From contig JAGVWY010000018.1 in assembly GCA_018304055.1 (NCBI GenBank), forward strand, positions 1-33,956: 33,956 nt of DNA. Direction: 5' to 3'. The stretch's first letter is position 1. Each line of letters starts with the position of its first letter. The translations under genes were made by a program, and so were the position numbers. Shown here one piece after another: positions 8,471-16,411 of this stretch. The notes under the pieces were generated by a model. It saw nothing but the letters and a program-made list of their open reading frames with translations. It did not search any database and was not told the origin of the DNA. This DNA comes from Candidatus Pacearchaeota archaeon. GTDB lineage: Archaea; Nanobdellota; Nanobdellia; Pacearchaeales; GW2011-AR1.

Positions 8471-8480
8471 ATTTAAAAAC
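8471..8480 (+). promoter_or_regulatory. TATA box of nusA-like gene
   Basis: ATTTAAAAAC preceded by GAAAG lies about 40 nt before the ATG at 8518. Similar GAAAG + TTTAA/TTTTAAA cores occur upstream of EF-2 and the metzincin gene. Confidence 0.5.
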
Positions 8481-8517
8481 TAAACAAATATATTCATAAT
8501 AGTAGTTTTCAGTTAAG

Positions 8518-8937
8518 ATGACAAAAGTTTTAGATATGAGGACGATTAGATATTCTAATTTGTTTCATAGAGTTACAAAAATAAGGAGCAATCACTGCTT
8601 TGAGTATAATAATGCTATTGTTTTTTCAGTTCCTCGAAATCTCGTTTCAAAAGCTATAGGAAGAGATAACAAAAATTTAGAAATACTCAATAAAATAATT
8701 GGAAAGAAAATAAAAATAGTTGCTATTCCTCAAGGAAAAGAGGATATAGAAAACTTTGTTGCAATTATCACAAGGCCTATTAAGTTCAAAGCTATAGAGA
8801 TAAAAGGAGAAGATGCTATTATTAGTGCAGGAGCACAGAGCAAGGCTTCTTTAATTGGAAAAAATAGATCCAGATTAATGGAGATGGAAAATATTTTGGG
8901 ACAGTATTTTGGCATCAAGAAAGTATTGGTGAAGTGA
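8518..8937 (+). CDS. nusA: NusA-like KH-domain transcription factor
   Basis: This 139-residue protein contains two KH modules and lacks the S1 and N-terminal domains of bacterial NusA, as is usual in archaea. KH-type glycine loops are visible as AIGRDNKN and LIGKNRSR. In many archaea this gene lies between RNA polymerase subunit genes and rps12. Here RNA polymerase genes are absent upstream but rps12, rps7 and EF-2 follow, so part of the ancestral order is kept. It probably binds RNA during transcription of ribosomal operons. Confidence 0.9.
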   Translation: MTKVLDMRTIRYSNLFHRVTKIRSNHCFEYNNAIVFSVPRNLVSKAIGRDNKNLEILNKIIGKKIKIVAIPQGKEDIENFVAIITRPIKFKAIEIKGEDAIISAGAQSKASLIGKNRSRLMEMENILGQYFGIKKVLVK

Positions 8938-9003
8938 TTTTTTTGATATTTTAATTAATTATTAATCATGTTAGTAAAAAATCTAAGTAAGATAAAAATT
9001 TAA

Positions 9004-9345
9004 CTATAATCTTAATTCATTATTTGAAAAACCTAATTCCCTCATTTTAACATAAGCTTCATATAATTCATTTTCTAATAATCCTAATGCGTCTAGTAAT
9101 GAATCGTCGGGTTTACGTTTATCAAGACGAGTTACATTAGTCACTAAAGTTGTTAATTTTTTGGCTAATTCAGGATGTTTTTCTTCCAACATTTTATATT
9201 GAGTTAAATTTCTTCCTTGAATTGTTAATGGATTATCATTGTCAATAAACCAACTATAGAAGCCATAAAAATATTTAGCGTATCTGCTAATACCACTATA
9301 ATCTCTTTCTCTAAATTCCTGAAAAGATAAAGTTTTATCTGTCAT
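9004..9345 (-). CDS. Hypothetical protein, 113 aa
   Basis: I do not recognise this family. The protein is soluble, mostly helical by composition, with an aromatic N-terminal part (YAKYFYGFYSWFIDND) and no clear motif. I prefer the ATG at 9345 over the track start (TTG at 9363), because the shared TATA at 9365-9376 sits about 25 nt upstream and would give a leaderless transcript. It is inserted in reverse orientation between nusA and rps12, which are usually adjacent in archaea. Confidence 0.6.
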   Translation of the reverse strand: MTDKTLSFQEFRERDYSGISRYAKYFYGFYSWFIDNDNPLTIQGRNLTQYKMLEEKHPELAKKLTTLVTNVTRLDKRKPDDSLLDALGLLENELYEAYVKMRELGFSNNELRL

Positions 9346-9364
9346 TTTACCAATAAAAAACAAA

Positions 9365-9376
9365 CCTTTTTAAACC
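9365..9376. promoter_or_regulatory. Bidirectional TATA between rps12 and the 113-aa gene
   Basis: CCTTTTTAAACC reads as a TATA box on both strands (TTTTTAAA/TTTAAAAA). It lies about 20-30 nt before the ATG at 9345 and about 31 nt before the rps12 ATG at 9407. Confidence 0.5.
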
Positions 9377-9406
9377 TTTATCATGATTAGTTATTATCTT
9401 GGTAAA

Positions 9407-9829
9407 ATGGGATTAAATAATGCAACAAAGTTAATTAAGAATAGGAGAAAATTTAGATGGAGTGATAGAAAATATAAGGTTAAGACTCTTAATCTTTTTG
9501 CTAGATCTGATCCTCTCGGAGGAAAGAATCAAGCCCGAGGAATTGTTACTGAAAAAGTTCAAAAAGAAGCAAAACAGCCAAATTCTGCCATGAGAAAATG
9601 TTGTAAAGTTCAATTAATAAAAAACAGCAAAGTTGTTACGGCCTTTATCCCAGGAAATTTAGCACAGAAATTTATTGACGAGCATGATGAGGTTATTATA
9701 GAAAGAATTGGAGGAAAACAGGGAAGAAGTAAAGGAGATATTCCAGGAGTTCGATGGAAAGTTATTAAAGTAAATGACCAGCCTCTTCATAGATTATGGA
9801 TGGGCAAAATAGAAAAAGGAAGAAGATAA
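9407..9829 (+). CDS. rps12: Ribosomal protein S12 (uS12)
   Basis: This small-subunit protein of the decoding centre is 140 residues from the chosen start. The universal segment [14 protein letters not shown] and the C-terminal RWKVIKVN are present. The track start (9383) adds eight residues not expected in archaeal S12, so ATG 9407 (MGLNNATKL) is preferred; it also sits well with the TATA at 9365-9376. The next ORF begins two bases after the stop, indicating co-transcription with the micro-ORF and rps7. Confidence 0.96.
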   Translation: MGLNNATKLIKNRRKFRWSDRKYKVKTLNLFARSDPLGGKNQARGIVTEKVQKEAKQPNSAMRKCCKVQLIKNSKVVTAFIPGNLAQKFIDEHDEVIIERIGGKQGRSKGDIPGVRWKVIKVNDQPLHRLWMGKIEKGRR

Positions 9830-9830
9830 A

Positions 9831-9989
9831 ATGGAATATGATAATTTAGATCCTTATGATTTTGCACGAGAAAGTAATGAATATAATGGAAATTATAAAT
9901 GGAATTTTGAAGAGCGCGAAAGAGAATTTGATATTGAGCATTTTCCTATACGATCAACTTTAAATTTGAGAAGAAAATATCCAAAATAA
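9831..9989 (+). CDS. Micro-protein between rps12 and rps7 (52 aa)
   Basis: This 52-residue ORF is absent from the track because of its length. It starts one base after the rps12 stop and ends two bases before rps7, so it exactly fills the gap in the operon. It is acidic and aromatic in the first two thirds (LDPYDFARESNEYNGNYKWNF), then basic, ending in RRKYPK. I do not recognise it. The tight packing argues that it is translated. The next micro-ORF, after rps7, also ends in YPK. Confidence 0.65.
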   Translation: MEYDNLDPYDFARESNEYNGNYKWNFEEREREFDIEHFPIRSTLNLRRKYPK

Positions 9990-9991
9990 AA

Positions 9992-10687
9992 ATGACAGAA
10001 GAAATACAAATACAAGCAGAAGAAAAATCAGAGTTAGAAGGAGTTCGAGAACAAGAAACGCAATTTGATGAAATTGTAAAAAAGAAAAAATCTGATTCTT
10101 TTAAGTTATTTGGAATTTATGATGTTTCTGAAGTTAAGGTAAATGATTCTGGAATGAAAAGATACATTAACTTTGACCCGCGAATATTAGTCAAATCTCG
10201 AGGAAGAGTAAGAGAGAAATTTTCTCATGCTAAAATAAATGTATTAGAAGTTTTTGCAAATCTTATTGCTGTTCCAGGACATCGGGGGAAAAAACACAAA
10301 ATACAGACTCATTGGAAATCAGGAAAATATGGCCAAAACATGAGGATAGTACTTAATTGCCTCAATATTATTGAGGAAAGAACTAAACAAAATCCCATCC
10401 AAGTTTTAGTTAGTGCAATAGAAAATGCTGCTCCAAGAGATGGCATTACTGTAATAGAATATGGTGGAGCAAGGTATCCACAAGCAGTTGATGTAAGTCC
10501 TTTGCGAAGATACACCATGACATTAAGGAATATTGTTCAAGGAAGTTATGACAAGTCTTTTAATAAGAAGACAAAAATTGAACAGGCGTTAGCTGACGAG
10601 ATTATAAAAGCGTATAAAAGAGAGGCAGATAGTTTTGCTATGGTGAAAAAGAGGGAGTCAGAAAAATCTGCAGATAGCGCGAGGTAA
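9992..10687 (+). CDS. rps7: Ribosomal protein S7 (uS7)
   Basis: This 231-residue small-subunit head protein binds the 3' domain of 16S rRNA. Conserved segments include NCLNIIEERTKQNPIQVLVSAIENAAPR and VDVSPLRR. The N-terminal 35 residues are charged and variable. It lies downstream of rps12 and the 52-aa ORF in one probable operon. Its stop codon region contains GAGGTAA, which doubles as the ribosome binding site for the following micro-ORF. Confidence 0.96.
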   Translation: MTEEIQIQAEEKSELEGVREQETQFDEIVKKKKSDSFKLFGIYDVSEVKVNDSGMKRYINFDPRILVKSRGRVREKFSHAKINVLEVFANLIAVPGHRGKKHKIQTHWKSGKYGQNMRIVLNCLNIIEERTKQNPIQVLVSAIENAAPRDGITVIEYGGARYPQAVDVSPLRRYTMTLRNIVQGSYDKSFNKKTKIEQALADEIIKAYKREADSFAMVKKRESEKSADSAR

Positions 10688-10691
10688 AACT

Positions 10692-10772
10692 ATGAGACGT
10701 GTAAGTGATTTAGGTGAACATCTTCAAGAGGAATGGCTTTATGCATCTGAAGATGTTCTTTATCCAAAATAA
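10692..10772 (+). CDS. Micro-protein after rps7 (26 aa)
   Basis: The 26-residue ORF MRRVSDLGEHLQEEWLYASE... ends in DVLYPK. A Shine-Dalgarno-like GAGGT, overlapping the rps7 stop, lies six bases upstream of its ATG, suggesting coupled translation. Function is unknown. The shared C-terminal YPK with the 52-aa ORF upstream may be coincidence or a common signal. Confidence 0.45.
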   Translation: MRRVSDLGEHLQEEWLYASEDVLYPK

Positions 10773-10837
10773 CTTAAGAAAGTTTTACTCATTTATATCT
10801 TTCATCTTCATAAATTTTATTTTTAAGAGCCAAGGAA

Positions 10838-11086
10838 TTAGTTTCTATCATTTTTAATTTCTTGAATTATTTTATCCATCATTCTTGGATTTAAACTCAC
10901 ATGCAATTCGCCAGTGCTTGGTTTTGCTAATAAATAACTTTCTTTTATCAAGTTTTCAATTTCTTTTTTTACTTCTTTTAATAAGTGAGGAGGAAATCCT
11001 TTCATAGCGTTTCTTATTTCTGTATGTCTTCCGCCAATATATCTATGCCTGAATAATTTTTTTAATATGGCTCTTTTAATTGACAT
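10838..11086 (-). CDS. Conserved small winged-helix-like archaeal protein
   Basis: This 82-residue basic protein contains RHRYIGGRHTEIRNAMKGFP followed by a helix and a hairpin-like end (LLAKPSTGELHVSLNPR). This pattern fits a small winged-helix protein that I have seen in many archaea, without an assigned function. It is divergent from the wHTH gene that follows. A role in DNA or RNA binding is inferred only. Confidence 0.7.
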   Translation of the reverse strand: MSIKRAILKKLFRHRYIGGRHTEIRNAMKGFPPHLLKEVKKEIENLIKESYLLAKPSTGELHVSLNPRMMDKIIQEIKNDRN

Positions 11087-11180
11087 TTCTAAATTAAATT
11101 TTATTTATTATTTATAATTTTTGCATTATAAACAAAATTACCTAAAAGGATTTAAAATCCAGAAAGGAAAAATATTTAAA

Positions 11181-11522
11181 ATGTACATGAATAGAATACA
11201 TATGGAACGATCGTCATTTAGTTTGGTTTTTGGAGAATCGCCATCAATCAAAGTTTTGGATTTTTTTCTGAATTTTGATGATTTTGACTATCCAATTTCA
11301 TTTATTTCAAGAGAAACAGAAACAAAATGGGAAACTGTAGAAAGAATTGTTGAAATTCTTATAAAAAAAAGAATTATTAAGAAGACAAGAAAACTCGGAA
11401 AAGCATGGCTTTATAGTTTAAATAAAGAAAGTGAATTAACAAAACTATTAATTGAAATAGATAATCGAATTTCAGAATATTTTATAAAAAAAGAATTAGA
11501 AAGGCAGAAGAAAATTGCCTAA
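11181..11522 (+). CDS. Winged-helix transcription regulator
   Basis: The protein is 113 residues from the chosen start and has a single winged-helix DNA-binding domain. SPSIKVLDFFLNF is followed by FISRETETKWETVERIVEILIKKRII (the HTH) and a basic wing, then a helical tail. I place the start at 11181 rather than 11121, because ATTTAAAA near 11151-11158 would act as TATA and the upstream residues look non-conserved; the ATG at 11202 (MERSSFSLVFG) is also possible. It lies between the ribosomal protein cluster and EF-2. Confidence 0.7.
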   Translation: MYMNRIHMERSSFSLVFGESPSIKVLDFFLNFDDFDYPISFISRETETKWETVERIVEILIKKRIIKKTRKLGKAWLYSLNKESELTKLLIEIDNRISEYFIKKELERQKKIA

Positions 11523-11534
11523 AAATTATAAGAA

Positions 11535-11545
11535 AGTTTTAAAAA
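11535..11545 (+). promoter_or_regulatory. Candidate TATA box of EF-2 gene
   Basis: AGTTTTAAAAA preceded by GAA resembles the other strong promoters here, but would leave a leader of about 85 nt. A second candidate, ATTTAAAAT at 11592-11600, would give a leader of about 30 nt. Confidence 0.35.
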
Positions 11546-11655
11546 CCATTCTTTATATCAATCTGTATCTAAACTATTTTATTAAAATTAAATTTAAAAT
11601 AGTAACAAATAAAAATCAAAGATTTTTAAGATTTCATTTTTAATAATAAGAAAAA

Positions 11656-14600
11656 ATGGCAAAAAAAGAAACTCCATTTGAGAGAATAAAACGATTAATT
11701 AAGAATCAGAATAATATTAGAAATATTGCTACTTCTGCACATATTCATCACGGTAAATGCATAGCTGGTGATTCTAGATTGTTGTTGCATAATGGGGATA
11801 TTAAAATAGCTAAAAAAATCTATGAAGAGATTACAGATAACGGAACAATTATTCAAGAAAATGAAGATTATACTATTTTTTCTCCTAATAAAAAAATTGA
11901 AATTTTTACCTTAAATAAAGATTCTGGTAAAATTGAAAAAAAAGAAATACAATATGTATGGAGACTTTTAGGAGGAAAGACCATTAAAATAAAATTAAGG
12001 AATGGGTTTAATATTGAAACAACTCCAGAACATAAATACATTGTTTATAAAGATGGTTTTAAAGAGGTTTGTGCTGAAGATTTAAAGCTTGGAGACAGAG
12101 TTGTTTGTGGGAGAAAGTTAGATGTAAAACCTAACAAAAACATTAAGTCAGAAATATTGAATAAACTTTCAAAAGAGAATTTTTATGTTAATTTGAAAAA
12201 TGATTTTCATTGTTTCTTAAAAGACAAGATTCATGATTTTGGAATTAAAAATTTAAAATTATCAATAAAATCAAAATCATTTTATCATGGCATTTGGCAG
12301 AACAGATATAATCTAAATGACTTGATAGTTATATCTAATCTCTTTGAAATTTCTTTGGAAAAAATTTATGACAAAATTGATTATATTTATTATAGAACAG
12401 GAAAGCAATTTGGAGGAAATTCTTTAAAAATCAAACTACCTCAAAATTTTGAAGATTTATTTTATTTATCGGGATTATTTTTAGGAGATGGATCTGGAAA
12501 AAAATTTGTTGTTGGAAAGGAAGAACTTGGAGACAAGTTGATAGAAATCTGTAATAAATTAGAAATAAAAACAAAAAAAGTAAGAAGAATTGATAGAACT
12601 CCTGAAATTCATATAAATCTTTCGCTTGTTTATATATTAAAGAGTTTGTTTGATTATCCTTTAAAGAAAAAGTCTCATAATATTAAAATTTCAGATTTTA
12701 TTTTTAATTCTGACAATAAATTAGTGGCCTCGTTTTTAAGAGGATATTTTGATACAGATGGTTGTGTAGAGAAATCAAGGAGAGCTATAACTATATCTTC
12801 TGCAAGCAAACAAATGATTGAAAATCTTCATTTATTATTACTAAGATTTGGGTGTATTGCTATAAAAGAAAAAAGAAATGCTCTTTCAATTTCTGGATTG
12901 TCAGCTATAAATTATCAAAAAGAAATTGGGTTTTTTCATAAAGAAAAAGCTGAAAAGTTAAGAATACTTATTCAAAAAGTTTCTGGAAGCATCGTCTGCG
13001 ATAAAATAAACATAAAAGATCAGGTTATGCTTGTTAATAAAAAACTAAAGGATTTTGATGCTCAACAATTAGCTTTTATTGAAGTAAAATCTATAGAGCA
13101 AGGATTTCAGGATGTAGTTTATGATTTTACAATTCCTGAAACTCATAATTTTATTTCTGAAGGAATGGTTATTCATAATACGGCTCTTACCGATAATCTT
13201 TTAGCTGCTGCTGGAATGATGTCTGAAAAACTTGCCGGAAGCTTGGAAGGAGGTATGATGACTTGGCAACATGCTGATGAACAGGAAAGACTTCTTACAG
13301 TAGATGCAGCGAATGTTTCTATGGCTCATGAATTAGAAGGACAGGAGTATTTGATCAATCTAATAGATACTCCCGGACATGTTGATTTTTCAGGAAATGT
13401 TACGAGAGCAATGAGAGCAATTGACGGAACTATTGTATTAGTGTGTGCTGTTGAAGGAATAATGCCGCAAACAGAAACTGTTTTAAAACAAGCATTAAGG
13501 GAGAGGGTTAAACCAATTCTTTTTATTAATAAAGTAGATAGGATGATTAAAGAATTAAAATTAACTCCAGAGAAAATGCAGGAACGATTCATGAAAATTA
13601 TTGAGCATTTTAACTTGTTAATTGAGCAGATTGCAGAACAAGACTATAGACAAAAATGGAAAGTGAATGTTGCTGATGGGAGTGTTATTTTTGGCAGTGC
13701 TAGGGATAATTGGGCAACATCAGTAGCTTTCATGAAGAAAAAAGGCATTGGTTTTAAGGATATTATTGACCTTTATAATAAATTAGAAGACGAAAGAAAA
13801 GAGTGGGTGTGGAAAAATGCTCCTCTTTTTGAAGTCTTGTTAGATTCTGTAATAAAACATCTTCCATCTCCAATTGAAGCTCAAAAATATAGAATCCCAA
13901 AAATATGGCCTGGAGATACTGAAAGCGAATTTGGAAAAGGTTTGGTTAATTGTGATCCTAATGCAGAACCTGCATTTATTATTACTAATACTATAATTGA
14001 TCAGAGAAGTGGTAAAGAGATTTCAGCAGGAAGGTTGTTTTCTGGAACATTGAAACCTGGGATGGATGTTTATTTGAACGGCGATAAAAAAACTCAAAAA
14101 ATTCAACAAGTACTTGTTTATAATGGTATAAAACCCGAACAAATGGAAGAGGTAACTGCAGGAAATGTTCTTGCTATTACTGGTTTGGTTTCTCGACCTA
14201 GCGAGACAATAACTTTAAAGCCAGAAGAACCTTTTGAAAACATTAAACATATTTTTGATCCAGTTATTACAAAATCTATATCAGTAAACAAACCACAAGA
14301 CCTTCCTAAATTAATTGATGTTTTAAAAAAAGTAGCTAAAGAAGATCCAACATTAAAAATTGAAATTAATGAAGAAACTGGAGAAAATTTAATGTCTGGA
14401 ATGGGAGAACTGCATTTAGAGATTATTGAAAATAGAATAAAGACAGAGAAAGGTGTTGATGTAAAGACATCTGAGCCAATAGTTGTTTACAGAGAAACTG
14501 TTTTAAAAGAAGGAGAAACTGGAGAAGGAAAGTCTCCTAATAAACATAACTTGTTTTTTATTGAAGTAGAACCCTTGGAAGATGAGGTTTATGAGGCAAT

Positions 14601-15267
14601 AAAAAAAAGAGAAATCCACGAAGGAAGAACAAAAAAGAAGAATGAAGAACTATGGAGAAAATTATCAGAGTTAGGAGTTAGTAATGATGAAGCGAGACAA
14701 TATAGAGATATTTACAAAGATTGTGTTTTTCTTGATAAAACTCGAGGAGAAGTTCATATAGGCGAGGTTATTGAAATGGTAATGGATGGTGTTGAACAAG
14801 TTATTGATGCAGGAGTTTTAGCAAGAGAGCCTTGCGCTAAAATGAAAATTAGTTTAATAGACTTAAAACTTCATGAAGATGCTATTCATAGAGGTCCTGC
14901 ACAGGTTTATCCTGCTGTTCGAGATTCAATGAGGATGTCTATTAATTCCGCAACTCCTGTTTTGTTAGAACCAATCCAGACATTACTTTTTGAAGGCCCA
15001 TTAGCTAACATGGGAGATATGACAAAACTTATTCAAAGCAAAAGAGGACAGATATTAGACATTCAACAAGGAGCAGGCCACGTTGCTATTAAATCTAAAT
15101 TACCAGTTGCAGAAATGATTGGACTTGCGAGTGAAATAAGAAGCACTACAGAAGGACGAGGAACTTTCAGCATGGTTGACCAGAGCTTTGAAAGAGTTCC
15201 TCCAAATATTCAACCAGAAGTTATACGAGAAATCAGACAGAGAAAAGGGTTGGCGGAGAATGAATAA
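11656..15267 (+). CDS. fusA: Translation elongation factor EF-2 with in-frame intein
   Basis: The 1203-residue precursor consists of 34 residues of EF-2, a 474-residue intein, then the rest. The spliced product would be 729 residues, normal for archaeal EF-2, the GTPase that drives translocation. After splicing the P-loop reads AHIHHGKTALTDN. G3 is DTPGH and G4 is NKVD. The diphthamide loop contains DAIHRGPAQ, where the usual motif is HRGGGQ, so the target His remains but its neighbours differ. The ATG follows an A-rich leader with no clear Shine-Dalgarno. Translation elongation would depend on splicing. Confidence 0.96.
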   Translation: MAKKETPFERIKRLIKNQNNIRNIATSAHIHHGKCIAGDSRLLLHNGDIKIAKKIYEEITDNGTIIQENEDYTIFSPNKKIEIFTLNKDSGKIEKKEIQYVWRLLGGKTIKIKLRNGFNIETTPEHKYIVYKDGFKEVCAEDLKLGDRVVCGRKLDVKPNKNIKSEILNKLSKENFYVNLKNDFHCFLKDKIHDFGIKNLKLSIKSKSFYHGIWQNRYNLNDLIVISNLFEISLEKIYDKIDYIYYRTGKQFGGNSLKIKLPQNFEDLFYLSGLFLGDGSGKKFVVGKEELGDKLIEICNKLEIKTKKVRRIDRTPEIHINLSLVYILKSLFDYPLKKKSHNIKISDFIFNSDNKLVASFLRGYFDTDGCVEKSRRAITISSASKQMIENLHLLLLRFGCIAIKEKRNALSISGLSAINYQKEIGFFHKEKAEKLRILIQKVSGSIVCDKINIKDQVMLVNKKLKDFDAQQLAFIEVKSIEQGFQDVVYDFTIPETHNFISEGMVIHNTALTDNLLAAAGMMSEKLAGSLEGGMMTWQHADEQERLLTVDAANVSMAHELEGQEYLINLIDTPGHVDFSGNVTRAMRAIDGTIVLVCAVEGIMPQTETVLKQALRERVKPILFINKVDRMIKELKLTPEKMQERFMKIIEHFNLLIEQIAEQDYRQKWKVNVADGSVIFGSARDNWATSVAFMKKKGIGFKDIIDLYNKLEDERKEWVWKNAPLFEVLLDSVIKHLPSPIEAQKYRIPKIWPGDTESEFGKGLVNCDPNAEPAFIITNTIIDQRSGKEISAGRLFSGTLKPGMDVYLNGDKKTQKIQQVLVYNGIKPEQMEEVTAGNVLAITGLVSRPSETITLKPEEPFENIKHIFDPVITKSISVNKPQDLPKLIDVLKKVAKEDPTLKIEINEETGENLMSGMGELHLEIIENRIKTEKGVDVKTSEPIVVYRETVLKEGETGEGKSPNKHNLFFIEVEPLEDEVYEAIKKREIHEGRTKKKNEELWRKLSELGVSNDEARQYRDIYKDCVFLDKTRGEVHIGEVIEMVMDGVEQVIDAGVLAREPCAKMKISLIDLKLHEDAIHRGPAQVYPAVRDSMRMSINSATPVLLEPIQTLLFEGPLANMGDMTKLIQSKRGQILDIQQGAGHVAIKSKLPVAEMIGLASEIRSTTEGRGTFSMVDQSFERVPPNIQPEVIREIRQRKGLAENE
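11758..13179 (+). mobile_element. Intein with DOD homing endonuclease in EF-2 P-loop
   Basis: The 474-residue intein starts with Cys (CIAGDSRLLLHNG) and ends with HN, followed by extein Thr. Splicing residues all look intact: C1, block B TPEH, penultimate His, terminal Asn and Thr +1. Two dodecapeptide motifs of a LAGLIDADG-type endonuclease are visible: LSGLFLGDG (intein residues 237-245) and LRGYFDTDG (327-335), each with its acidic residue. Between block B and the first motif lie about 110 extra residues with an HTH-like segment (YNLNDLIVISNLFEISLEKI). The insertion lies between Lys and Thr of GKT, an essential nucleotide-binding site, typical of intein preference for invariant codons. Confidence 0.93.
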
Positions 15268-15337
15268 ATTTTATGGGATGAGTATTATTCTCTATAATAA
15301 GAATGTTTTTAATTAATGAATAATTAAAATAATCAGA

Positions 15338-16054
15338 ATGCGTAATAGAAAAAATACTGGATCTTTAGAAATGCAGATTATGGTTCTGGATAAAATACAA
15401 AATGTACTAGCAGAAGCCGGGAGTGTTGTTGATATCCAACCACTTATTGTACAAGCAGGAACTATTGCTCATTTTGCACGAGCTGCGAGACTAGGTTTGG
15501 ATTTTCAAAATTATGCAACAGAAATAAAGCTGCGTGCAGAAAGAAAAGCTGGTGAACTTCTGGCTAAAATGCAACTACATGGAGGAGATCGTAAATCGCG
15601 ATTATATCAAGAGAAGACTTTAGAAGATATGGGGTTTACTAAAAATCAATCAAGTCGTTGGCAGAAATTATATAGAATTCCAGAAGGAATTTTCAATACC
15701 TATATTCACAGAGTAATATCAGACAGAGACGAATTAACGACAGAAGGACTTTTGAGATATTATCGCAAAACTCTTCAAAATAAACAAGGAGTAAAAATCG
15801 GTAAAGATTATAGTCAGGGACATACTAATAAACCAAATCAAAATTTAGTTGATTCTCAATTACAAATAATAAATTTGCGCGAGAATATTGAAGAAATGAT
15901 AAATTACACTCAAACTCTTTGGAAGATTCTTGAACCATTGAGTCAGGATTCAAATGCTACTTTAAAAAGTGGCCAAAGAAGATATTTTCAACATTGGTAT
16001 TCAAGCACACTAGAATTATTAACTCAAATATATGATCAGCTTTCTGATAAATAA
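15338..16054 (+). CDS. Phage/plasmid-type DNA-associated protein
   Basis: This 238-residue protein has the segment EIKLRAERKAGELLAKM followed by GGDRKS and LEDMGFTKNQSSRWQKLYRIPE. I associate that combination with proteins on phages, plasmids and genomic islands that look ParB/HTH-like. The NQSSRWQ part is probably the recognition helix. The C-terminal third is predicted helical. A TATA-like TTTTTAATTAA lies about 25-30 nt before the ATG, so it may be leaderless. It opens an accessory stretch after the conserved translation block. Molecular function is not known to me. Confidence 0.6.
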   Translation: MRNRKNTGSLEMQIMVLDKIQNVLAEAGSVVDIQPLIVQAGTIAHFARAARLGLDFQNYATEIKLRAERKAGELLAKMQLHGGDRKSRLYQEKTLEDMGFTKNQSSRWQKLYRIPEGIFNTYIHRVISDRDELTTEGLLRYYRKTLQNKQGVKIGKDYSQGHTNKPNQNLVDSQLQIINLRENIEEMINYTQTLWKILEPLSQDSNATLKSGQRRYFQHWYSSTLELLTQIYDQLSDK

Positions 16055-16097
16055 CCTTTAATAGATAGGTTTTTAATGTTTCTTAACATATTATTTT

Positions 16098-16342
16098 ATG
16101 GCACAAGAACAAATTGATTTAAATAGAATACGAAAAGAATTAGATTCCTTAAGAGAATTTTGAAAAACTCTGAAAAACAAAATTCTCTAAGAAGAACTCA
16201 GAAATTGAAAATTTCTGATTCATTCAACTTCACAGAAGTTGAAGACTTTGCGAAGACTTTGCTAGATTTCCTTCGGAAATGTCAATTATTCAAAGTTCTC
16301 TTAAGAAAAAGAATTGGTGATATTGAAAATGAAGATTTATGA
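16098..16342 (+). pseudogene. Small gene split by a TTAA-targeting hairpin element
   Basis: The 5' part encodes MAQEQIDLNRIRKELDSLREF and then hits a TGA inside the repeat element at 16153-16300. Removing that element together with one flanking TTAA gives a continuous 30-codon frame, MAQEQIDLNRIRKELDSL + RKRIGDIENEDL, ending at the TGA at 16342. The element plus one TTAA is 152 bp (not a multiple of three), which explains the frameshift. The original product would be a short helical, antitoxin-like or coiled peptide of unknown role. The track ORF at 16160-16342 is the out-of-frame remainder with element sequence. Confidence 0.7.
16149..16304 (+). mobile_element. Palindromic TTAA-targeting element, copy A
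   Basis: The 148-bp core (16153-16300) begins GAGAATTTTG and ends CAAAGTTCTC and is flanked by direct repeats TTAA. Internal stems are GAGAATTTTG/CAAAATTCTC, CAGAAATT/AATTTCTG, TTCAACTT/AAGTTGAA and ATTTCC/GGAAAT. Copies B and C share the first and last modules. In this copy the module AGAACTTTGC is interrupted by two additional hairpins. No ORF is encoded, so it would need an outside transposase. Confidence 0.8.
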
Positions 16343-16411
16343 TGAAGTCTTTTTTCATTAGATATACTTTTCTGCCATAATGTTTTTAAATGAAAAAACA
16401 ATATTATAATT

